Positions 47,856 to 54,415 of a stretch of DNA of 64,000 bases are shown here, piece by piece. Position 1 is the stretch's first letter. Every line of letters starts with the position of its first letter. Under the pieces are notes generated by a model. It saw nothing but the letters and a program-made list of their open reading frames with translations, was not told where the DNA came from and searched no databases. Location: the NCBI RefSeq assembly GCF_043195125.1, contig NZ_JBAFWR010000004.1; one strand, written 5' to 3'. Made by a program: the position numbers and the translations under genes. This stretch comes from NCEH01 sp043195125. Its GTDB lineage: Bacteria > Pseudomonadota > Alphaproteobacteria > Rhizobiales > Xanthobacteraceae.

Positions 47856-47886
47856 AAAAAAAAGGCCCTGGCAAAGCCAGGGCCTC
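47856..47886 (-). terminator. Rho-independent terminator of carrier copy 2
   Basis: On the minus strand AGGCCCTGGC-TTT-GCCAGGGCCT is followed by TTTTTTT, 36 bp after the stop codon. A 10-bp perfect stem makes it strong, separating the two carrier genes into distinct transcripts. Confidence 0.94.
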
Positions 47887-47921
47887 AAGGGGCCGCCCTA
47901 AGGCGGCAGAGGGCTGTTGGA

Positions 47922-49226
47922 TCAGGCGCCGACCGGAGCCTGAAGCGTCGCGCGAGCGGCCGCATCTGCATTCATCTGGTGATGCTTTTTGAGCATCGGC
48001 CGCAGAACGAAGAGGGCCATGAAGGCGGCGGTCAGATCCATGATCGCAACGGTATAGAGAACCGTGGACCAACTTCCGGTCGCTTCCATCAAAATATTTG
48101 CAAACGGCACGAGAAGGGCGGCCACACCCTTGGCGCAGTAAAGAACGCCATAGATTTTTCCAACGTGTGCACTGCCGAACGTGTCCGCGGCGGTCGCCGA
48201 GAACAGTGAGTAGACTTCGCCCCAGGCGAGGAACACCACGCCGGACAGGAAAATGAAGGCCCACGGATTGTGACCGAACGCGCCGAGCGCGACGATTCCG
48301 ATGCCTTCCATCGCAAAAGCGAAAAACATCGTCTTTTCGCGGCCGATATGGTCCGAAACCCAGCCAAACAGCGGCCTGGAAACGCCATTCAGGATCCGGT
48401 CGAGCATCAAGGCGAACGGCAGAGCCGCCATGGCGAAGAAGTAGAGATTGACCTCAACCTTCTTGACCCCGAGATCCTCCGCGATCACGCCGAGCTGCGC
48501 CACCGCCATCAGACCGCCGGTGACGGTGCAGATGAACATGGTGAGCATGACGTAGAACACCGGCGTGCGAAGGGCTTCGCCGAGTGTGTAATCGCGCCGG
48601 CTCTGCGCCACGCTGGAAGAAAACGTCACTTCGCCCTTCTTGGGAGACCGAAGGAAGCCGGCCGCGAGAAGGATGATCGCACCCTGAATCAGGCCGAACA
48701 GGAAGAAGGTTTCCGAATAGCCGGAAGTCTTCAGCATGTTCGCGATCGGGATGATGGTGAGCACGGTGCCCGAGCCATAGCCGGCCGCCGTCAGGCCGAC
48801 CGCGAGGCCGCGCTTGTCCGGGAACCATTTCAACGCGCTGTTGATGCAGGTCGCATACACGCAGCCGACGCCGATACCGCCGATGGCGGCGCCGATGTAG
48901 AAGCCGGTCAGCGAGGTGGCATAGGAATTTACGATCCAGGACAGGCCCGTGAAGAAGCCGCCGACGAAGACGACCGTGCGCGGACCGTACTTGTCGATGA
49001 AATAGCCTTCGATGGGCGTCAGCCAGGTCTGGACGACCACGAACACCGTGAAGGCAACCTGAATCGACGCCCGGCTCCAGCCGTGCGCATTTTGAATTTC
49101 CGGGACGAACAAGGTCCAAGAATACTGAATATTAGCTGCGGCAACCATGCAAACGACACCGGCAATCAATTGCAGCCAGCGGTTTGTCGTCACAATGGCG
49201 GTGCCACCTGACTCCGACGATCCCAT
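47922..49226 (-). CDS. Oxalate/formate antiporter family MFS transporter (OxlT-like), copy 2
   Basis: A 434-residue paralogue of the gene at 46147, colinear over its full length (SWTLFVPEIQNAHGWSRASI; FIDKYGPRTVVFVGGFFTGL). The OxlT oxalate-binding pair is kept as R284 in LNGVSRPLFGWVSDHIGR and K366 in YGVLYCAKGVAALL. It follows frc by 89 bp on the same strand, the direct functional link to oxalate. Sequence outside the motifs differs considerably from copy 1, so different affinity or substrate (oxalate/formate versus another small dicarboxylate) is possible. Confidence 0.9.
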   Translation of the reverse strand: MGSSESGGTAIVTTNRWLQLIAGVVCMVAAANIQYSWTLFVPEIQNAHGWSRASIQVAFTVFVVVQTWLTPIEGYFIDKYGPRTVVFVGGFFTGLSWIVNSYATSLTGFYIGAAIGGIGVGCVYATCINSALKWFPDKRGLAVGLTAAGYGSGTVLTIIPIANMLKTSGYSETFFLFGLIQGAIILLAAGFLRSPKKGEVTFSSSVAQSRRDYTLGEALRTPVFYVMLTMFICTVTGGLMAVAQLGVIAEDLGVKKVEVNLYFFAMAALPFALMLDRILNGVSRPLFGWVSDHIGREKTMFFAFAMEGIGIVALGAFGHNPWAFIFLSGVVFLAWGEVYSLFSATAADTFGSAHVGKIYGVLYCAKGVAALLVPFANILMEATGSWSTVLYTVAIMDLTAAFMALFVLRPMLKKHHQMNADAAARATLQAPVGA

Positions 49227-49315
49227 TTTCCTACCCTTTTCACGTCATTCTCTTCTTATTTTATGAGATGAACCGCCCCACCCTTGGGTCCCTCTTAGGG
49301 CGGCATGTTTATGGA

Positions 49316-50545
49316 TTACACGACGCCGGTGGCGCGCATACTCGCGATATCTTCGGCACTGAAGCCGACCCAGGAGAGCACCTCTTCCGTGTGCTCTCCA
49401 AGCAGAGGCGCCCGCTCCACCGGCACGTCGTTTTGCGACAGGCGGATGGGAGAGGCGACGGTCACATAGGTCCCACGCTCCGGATGGGGGACCTCCACGA
49501 GAAAGCCGCGGTCGTAGAGCGCGCGGTCTTCCATGATGTCCTTGGTGGAGAGGATGGGGCCGCAGGGCACATCGATGGCCTGCAGGGCCTTCATCACCTC
49601 GAACTTGGTGCGCTGCCGCGTCCAGGCCTCGATCAGCTCGAAGCACGCCTCGAGCCGCTGCGCCCGCGCCTCATGGCTGGCGAAGCGCTGGTCGTCGATC
49701 AGGTCCTTGCGGCCGATCAGCCGCATCAGCGGGGCCCAGCCCTGGGGCTGGATGATGACGTAGCAATAATCGTTCTCGCCCCCGGGCGCGCAGCGCAGCG
49801 CCGCGCCGGGCTGGCCGCCGCCCGAGGCATTGCCGGCGCGCGGCACGCTCTCGGTCGCCGGGGCGCCGGGATATTCGGTGAGCGGGCCGCTGGCCAGGCG
49901 CTGCTGATCGCGCAGCTTCACGCGCAGCAGGTTCATCACGCAATCCTGCATGGCGACATCCACCCGCTGGCCGCGCCCGGTGACGGTGCGCTGGAACAAA
50001 GCGGCGAGAATGCCGGCCACGCAGTGAATGCCGGTTCCGGTGTCGCCCACCTGGACGCTGGCGGCGGTCGGCGGGCCGGAGCGCCAGCCGGTGGTGCTCA
50101 TGGCGCCGCCCATGGCCTGGGCAATGGTCTCGTAGGCCTTCGCCTCCAGCCCGCTTTCTTCAGCGAAGCCCTTGATGGAGGCGTAGATGATGCGGGGATT
50201 GATGGCTTCGATGCGTTCCCAGGAAAACCCCTGGCGCTCCAGCACGCCAGCGCCGAAATTCTCCACCATCACGTCGCACCGCTCGATGAGACGGACCAGG
50301 GCATCCTGGCCCTGCTGCGACTTGATGTTGAGGGTGACGCTGCGCTTGTTGGCGTTGAGCATCGTGAAATAGAGGCTGTCGACATTGGACTTGTCGCGCA
50401 GCTGGGTCCGCGTGATGTCGCCACGGCGCGGCATCTCGACCTTGATCACATCCGCGCCGAGCCAGGCCAGCAACTGGGTTGCCGATGGACCGGACTGCAC
50501 GTGCGTCATGTCGAGCACGCGCACACCATCAAGTGCCTTGCTCAT
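49316..50545 (-). CDS. frc: Formyl-CoA:oxalate CoA-transferase
   Basis: Class III CoA-transferase (409 residues) moving CoA from formyl-CoA to oxalate. It aligns with Oxalobacter Frc and E. coli YfdW from the first residues: LDMTHVQSGPSATQLLAWLG with Q17, RDKSNVDSLYFTMLNANKRS, catalytic aspartate in VQVGDTGTGIHC, the glycine loop AGNASGGGQPG and the end RAPLLGEHTEEVL. Position 48 is Gln (ITRTQL), as in YfdW, where Oxalobacter Frc has Trp. It is about 20 residues shorter in the loop before the glycine motif. No oxalyl-CoA decarboxylase gene is in the window. Confidence 0.94.
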   Translation of the reverse strand: MSKALDGVRVLDMTHVQSGPSATQLLAWLGADVIKVEMPRRGDITRTQLRDKSNVDSLYFTMLNANKRSVTLNIKSQQGQDALVRLIERCDVMVENFGAGVLERQGFSWERIEAINPRIIYASIKGFAEESGLEAKAYETIAQAMGGAMSTTGWRSGPPTAASVQVGDTGTGIHCVAGILAALFQRTVTGRGQRVDVAMQDCVMNLLRVKLRDQQRLASGPLTEYPGAPATESVPRAGNASGGGQPGAALRCAPGGENDYCYVIIQPQGWAPLMRLIGRKDLIDDQRFASHEARAQRLEACFELIEAWTRQRTKFEVMKALQAIDVPCGPILSTKDIMEDRALYDRGFLVEVPHPERGTYVTVASPIRLSQNDVPVERAPLLGEHTEEVLSWVGFSAEDIASMRATGVV

Positions 50546-50651
50546 GCCAAACCCCTGGAACCATCCCTGACCACTTTGCGATGCCGATCTCTGCCGGCTT
50601 GCAACGGCACTTTATCATGCGTCAAGCGTGATATGCCGTCTATTGAATTTC

Positions 50652-50664
50652 GTATGCCAAATAC
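50652..50664. promoter_or_regulatory. GTAT-N5-ATAC operator, site 3 (frc)
   Basis: GTATGCCAAATAC lies 107 bp upstream of the frc ATG in a 244-bp gap that is AT-rich by local standards. A partial copy (GATATGCCGTC) sits about 20 bp nearer to frc. Arms and partly also centre match site 4 at 51370. Confidence 0.62.
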
Positions 50665-50789
50665 AGAAATATCATTGTCACCCCGCCGTCGCAAACGGTT
50701 TGCGGCGGCCACATCGAAAAACTGCAGGAGACCCACCTTGCACGCGAAGCGCGGCCACGGCGCTTTCCCTTCGTGCAGCTGAGACTGCG

Positions 50790-51260
50790 TCAGCGCAGGG
50801 CGGCAAGGCCCGCCGTCAGGCCGATGTCGGCCTGCTCGGCATGAGTGTGCACTTCTTCCTCGTGCAAATAATGGCGCATGAGATCGGTGGCGCTGATCAC
50901 GCCCACCAGGCTGTGCTCCACCATCACCGGTAGATGGCGCACCTGATGCTCGTTCATGAGGCGCAGCACGGTGGCGATGGAATCCCCCAATTCGCAGGAG
51001 ATGACCGCCCGCTTCAGCAAGGTCGCCACCGTGACGTTCGGCGTATTGGCGCCATGCGCGACAAGCGCGCGGGTGACGTCGCGCTCGGAAAAGACGCCAA
51101 CCACGGTGTTACCTTCGGTCCGGCACACGTCCTTGACGACGACGCTGGAGATATTCTCCCGCTTCATCACCATGGCGGCGGTGGCGACGGTCTCGTTCAT
51201 CCGCACGGTGACGATGCGGGTGTCGCGCTTCTCGCGCAGGATGTCATCGACGGTAATCAT
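50790..51260 (-). CDS. Two-CBS-domain protein
   Basis: A 156-residue stand-alone Bateman module: CBS1 at about residues 8-75 (VRMNETVATAAMVMKRENIS, VVGVFSERDVTRALVAHG) and CBS2 at 78-140 (CELGDSIATVLRLMNEHQVR, VGVISATDLMRHYL). Such modules bind adenine nucleotides or SAM and regulate a partner. The IFSERD-type motif (VFSERDVTR) is common in CBS proteins near redox or central metabolism genes. It is divergent from the GntR regulator and has a candidate operator in front, so it may sense energy state for the oxalate island. Confidence 0.88.
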   Translation of the reverse strand: MITVDDILREKRDTRIVTVRMNETVATAAMVMKRENISSVVVKDVCRTEGNTVVGVFSERDVTRALVAHGANTPNVTVATLLKRAVISCELGDSIATVLRLMNEHQVRHLPVMVEHSLVGVISATDLMRHYLHEEEVHTHAEQADIGLTAGLAALR

Positions 51261-51369
51261 CAGCTGTTCCTCACCTTATGCGCCCACGGTTTGCCCGCGG
51301 TTGTCGAAGGCTCCGGCCACCGCCCTTCCCCGAGGGAAAAACTGCGACCGCATCATTGATCCCATGCTG

Positions 51370-51382
51370 GTATGCAAAATAC
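51370..51382. promoter_or_regulatory. GTAT-N5-ATAC operator, site 4
   Basis: GTATGCAAAATAC, a perfect GTAT/ATAC dyad between the divergent CBS and gntR genes, 110 bp from the CBS start. It is the best match to site 3 (11 of 13 bases or more). Confidence 0.65.
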
Positions 51383-51503
51383 CCGGTGTCAATAAGCGAT
51401 GCGGAATCACTCCAAACTGCGTGCGCTGCACTGCAACAGAACAGAGTGCGACTCTTGGCTTTGCCGGCATTACTTGCCGAAAGCTATATTCGATGCCATC
51501 ACA

Positions 51504-51516
51504 GTATGATGTATTT
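51504..51516. promoter_or_regulatory. GTAT-N5-ATAC operator, degenerate site 5
   Basis: GTATGATGTATTT: left arm perfect, right arm two bases off. It lies 62 bp before the gntR ATG, a place suited to autoregulation. Confidence 0.4.
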
Positions 51517-51577
51517 CGCCCGCCGGGCGGGCGGGGCGTGGCGGGCCGCGCGCAGCGCAGTCGGGGCAAGGGGTGAG

Positions 51578-52267
51578 ATGACGTATCAGGACATCAACGT
51601 GAAGCCGATCGAAACCGAATCGAGCTTCCGCATGAAGGCATACAAGGCGCTTAAGGCGGCCATCATGGAGATGGACATCTATAGCCACGCCGAGGAGATC
51701 CGGCTGGAGGAGCGCCAGCTGTCCGAAAAGCTGGGCGTCTCACGCACCCCCATTCGCGAAGCCATGACCCTGCTGGAACAGGAAGGCTATGTGCGCTCGG
51801 TGCCCCGCCGCGGCATCTTCGTGGTGCGCAAGACCAAGCAGGAAATCCTGGAGATGATCACGGTGTGGGCCGCGCTCGAAGGCATGGCCGCCCGCCTCGC
51901 CTGCCAGCACGCCTCGGACGCCGAAATCCGCATGCTGCGTGAGAATGTCCGCGCCTTCGCCGACCGCAACCCGGAAGAATTCGTCTCTGAATATTCCGCC
52001 GCCAACCTCGCCTTCCACCGCCAGATCATCCGCATGTCCGGCTGCCAGCTGATCGCGGACACCACCGACAGCCTGTTCCCCCACATGCGCGGCGTCCGCA
52101 AGGTGACGATTGCGCAGGACCACCGCGCCCAGCGCTCCATCGTCGATCACACCCGCATCGTCGAGGCGATCGAGAAGCGCGACGGCGATCTCGCCGAGCG
52201 GCTCGTGCGCGAGCACACGCTCGGTATCGCCAAGCATGTGGAAGCGCACGGGGATTTTCTTGACTGA
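51578..52267 (+). CDS. GntR-family transcriptional regulator, FCD subfamily
   Basis: A 229-residue regulator. The N-terminal winged helix is LEERQLSEKLGVSRTPIREA with the wing YVRSVPRRGIFV; the all-helical FCD effector domain follows (VWAALEGMAARLAC, NLAFHRQIIRMSG, HTRIVEAIEKRDGDLAERLV), with the Asp/His metal-site residues of FCD proteins. Such regulators bind organic acids. The position beside frc and two OxlT-like genes makes oxalate, formate or an oxalate-derived metabolite a likely effector, and the GTAT-N5-ATAC sites its likely targets. Confidence 0.9.
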   Translation: MTYQDINVKPIETESSFRMKAYKALKAAIMEMDIYSHAEEIRLEERQLSEKLGVSRTPIREAMTLLEQEGYVRSVPRRGIFVVRKTKQEILEMITVWAALEGMAARLACQHASDAEIRMLRENVRAFADRNPEEFVSEYSAANLAFHRQIIRMSGCQLIADTTDSLFPHMRGVRKVTIAQDHRAQRSIVDHTRIVEAIEKRDGDLAERLVREHTLGIAKHVEAHGDFLD

Positions 52268-52297
52268 CGTTTTGACGCTGGCGCGTCAGCGCGGAAC

Positions 52298-52322
52298 GGC
52301 GCTCCCCTCTGGGAGGAGCGCC
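52298..52322. terminator. Hairpin between convergent gntR and carA
   Basis: GGCGCTCC and GGAGCGCC form an 8-bp stem with a 9-nt loop in the 62-bp gap between converging genes. No clear T tract. Confidence 0.5.
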
Positions 52323-52329
52323 AACGGGT

Positions 52330-53535
52330 TCAGGCCGCCTTATTCTTCGCCATCAGTTCGACGAAGCGATCGAACAGATAATGGCTGTCCTGCGGGCCGG
52401 GGCTCGCTTCCGGGTGATATTGCACCGAGAACACCGGCTTGTCGGAGAGTGTGAGCCCCGCATTGGAGCCGTCGAACAGCGAGACGTGAGTCTCCACCGC
52501 ATTTTCGGGCAGGCTCTCGCGATCCACAGCGAAGCCGTGGTTCATGGAGGTGATCTCCACCTTGCCGGTGGTCAGGTCCTTCACCGGATGGTTCGCCCCG
52601 TGATGGCCCTGGTGCATCTTCACCGTGCGCCCGCCCACCGCGAGGCCGATCATCTGATGGCCGAGGCAGATGCCGAACGTGGGCACCGCGCGCGCGATCA
52701 GTTCCCGGATCACCGGCACCGCATATTCGCCCGTCGCCGCCGGGTCGCCGGGGCCGTTAGAGAGGAACACGCCGTCGGGCTTGAGCGCCATCACCTCGTC
52801 GGCCGAGGTGGTCGCGGGCACCACCGTCACCACGCAGCCGGCGCGCGCCAACAAGCGCAGGATGTTGCGCTTCACCCCATAATCGATGGCGACCACATGG
52901 AACTTGTCTTCCGTGCGGGTGCCGAAGCCCGTGTTCCACTGCCAAGGGGTCTCGTCCCACTCGAAGCGTTGCACCGAGGTGACGCCGGGCACGAGGTCCA
53001 TGCCTTCCAGGCCGGGCCAGGTGCGCGCCTTTTCCTTCAACGTCGGGATGTCGAACACCCCGTCGGGCGCATGGGCGATCACGCCGTTGGGCATGCCGGT
53101 GTCGCGGATCAGGGCGGTCAGCGCGCGGGTGTCGATGCCGCTGATGCCGGCGATGCCGCGCGCCTTCAGCCATTGGTCGAGGCCGCGGGTGGCGCGGTAA
53201 TTGGACGGATCGCTCACCGCCGTGCGCAGCACCACGCCCCGCACGCCGGAGGCCGAGGCCATGGACACCGTCTCGATGTCCTCCTCGTTGGTCCCCACAT
53301 TGCCGATGTGCGGAAAGGTGAAGGTGATGATCTGGCCGGAATAGGAAGGATCCGTGAGGATTTCCTCATAGCCGGTGATGGCGGTGTTGAAGCACACCTC
53401 GCCAACACCCTCTCCAACCGCGCCGAGGCCGAAGCCTTCGAGCACGGTGCCATCGGCGAGCACGAGAAGCGCGGTCGGCTTCGGCTCGGCCCAGCCTTCG
53501 GCCGGGACGTTTGCGTGATCTTGTTCCTGCGTCAT
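52330..53535 (-). CDS. carA: Carbamoyl-phosphate synthase small subunit
   Basis: Glutaminase subunit (401 residues) that feeds ammonia to CarB for arginine and pyrimidine synthesis. The N-terminal domain has FNTAITGYEEILTDPSYSGQ. The class I amidotransferase domain has FLSNGPGDP, the catalytic cysteine in TFGICLGHQMIGLA and the His-Glu pair in VQYHPEASPGP. The start MTQEQDHANVP at 53535 has AGGCGAG upstream. carB is not adjacent on this side. A 243-bp gap to yqeY, with no gene seen, holds both divergent promoters. Confidence 0.96.
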   Translation of the reverse strand: MTQEQDHANVPAEGWAEPKPTALLVLADGTVLEGFGLGAVGEGVGEVCFNTAITGYEEILTDPSYSGQIITFTFPHIGNVGTNEEDIETVSMASASGVRGVVLRTAVSDPSNYRATRGLDQWLKARGIAGISGIDTRALTALIRDTGMPNGVIAHAPDGVFDIPTLKEKARTWPGLEGMDLVPGVTSVQRFEWDETPWQWNTGFGTRTEDKFHVVAIDYGVKRNILRLLARAGCVVTVVPATTSADEVMALKPDGVFLSNGPGDPAATGEYAVPVIRELIARAVPTFGICLGHQMIGLAVGGRTVKMHQGHHGANHPVKDLTTGKVEITSMNHGFAVDRESLPENAVETHVSLFDGSNAGLTLSDKPVFSVQYHPEASPGPQDSHYLFDRFVELMAKNKAA

Positions 53536-53778
53536 GGCTCGCCTAGATAATGAGTCACGCGCCGCACTTCCAGTGCTTCGCGCACGATGCCCGCCATTCC
53601 GCTCGGGATTTTTCCAGTTTCGGGGTATATGCGGGGTCGAGGGCGCGCTTTTGGCCCGCCGGCCGCGTTCGGCCGGCACGAGCGCCTCGGATATGGCGAA
53701 CGTATCGCCGATCTGGGGAAGCGGGTCCGGCGCCGGGCGGCTCGAATTTCGGCCGCAACAGCTTCAAGAGGACAGACA

Positions 53779-54237
53779 TTGCTTCGCGACGACATCAACA
53801 CCGCCCTTAAGGATGCGATGAAGGCCCACGACAAGGTGCGCCTTTCCACGTTGCGCCTGGTCAACGCCGCGCTGAAGGATCGCGACATCGAAGCGCGCGG
53901 CCTGGGCAAGGACCCGCTGAGCGATGATGATCTGCGCGCGCTGCTGGCCAAAATGGTGAAGCAGCGCGAGGAAAGCGCGCGCATCTATACCGAGAACGCC
54001 CGCCCCGAGCTTGCCGAGCAGGAGCGCGCCGAAATCTCCGTGATCCAGGATTTCCTGCCGCGCCAGCTTGGCGAGGCGGAGACCCGCGCCATCATCGCCG
54101 CCGTGGTCGCGGAGATCGAGGCCAAGGGCATCAAGGACATGGGCCGCACCATGGCGGTGCTCAAGGAGCGCCACGCCGGCGCCATCGACTTCGGCAAGGC
54201 CTCCGCCTGGGTGAAGGACGCGCTGACGGCCGCGTGA
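53779..54237 (+). CDS. yqeY: GatB/YqeY domain-containing protein
   Basis: A 152-residue helical protein related to the C-terminal tRNA-binding part of GatB (VRLSTLRLVNAALKDRDIEA; SVIQDFLPRQLGEAETRAII; DMGRTMAVLKERHAGAIDFG). Its role is uncertain. The start is a TTG at 53779 (translated MLRDDINTALKDAMKAHDK), because AAGAGG lies 9 nt upstream and the product then matches the family length. It is a common neighbour of carA (divergent) and dnaG in this order. Confidence 0.9.
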   Translation: MLRDDINTALKDAMKAHDKVRLSTLRLVNAALKDRDIEARGLGKDPLSDDDLRALLAKMVKQREESARIYTENARPELAEQERAEISVIQDFLPRQLGEAETRAIIAAVVAEIEAKGIKDMGRTMAVLKERHAGAIDFGKASAWVKDALTAA

Positions 54238-54255
54238 GCGTTCCGGCCCGGCACA

Positions 54256-54272
54256 TTATCCACTGTGGATAG
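54256..54272. promoter_or_regulatory. Overlapping inverted DnaA-box-like sites
   Basis: TTATCCACTGTGGATAG contains TTATCCACT on the plus strand and CTATCCACA on the minus strand, each one base from the DnaA box TTATCCACA. They overlap as a dyad between yqeY and dnaG, 144 bp before the dnaG start. It could also simply be a small hairpin at the end of yqeY. Confidence 0.45.
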
Positions 54273-54415
54273 AGGGGATAGCGGGACCTTCCCGCTGTTC
54301 CGCTGCCCGGCACGCTCCGAGGCACCGCACGAAGGGCGGATCGCCACATTGGCGCTTTATTATGTGTTCCCCGCGCTATGATGCGTGCCCGATGCAAAGA
54401 GCGATCTGACGTCGC

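Larger units (their letters stand above)
47455..47921. other. Intergenic region between the two carrier genes
   Basis: 467 bp. The right part holds the terminator of copy 2; the left part is the promoter region of copy 1, unusually AT-rich for this genome (for example around 47751-47815), with the operator-like pair at 47575-47601. I see no gene. Confidence 0.6.
51261..51577. other. Divergent promoter region, CBS gene and gntR
   Basis: 317 bp without a gene. It holds operator-like sites at 51370 and 51504 and must carry the promoters of both divergent genes. An open frame continues upstream of gntR through this region, but a good AAGGGG ribosome site and the family start place gntR at 51578. 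Confidence 0.6.
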
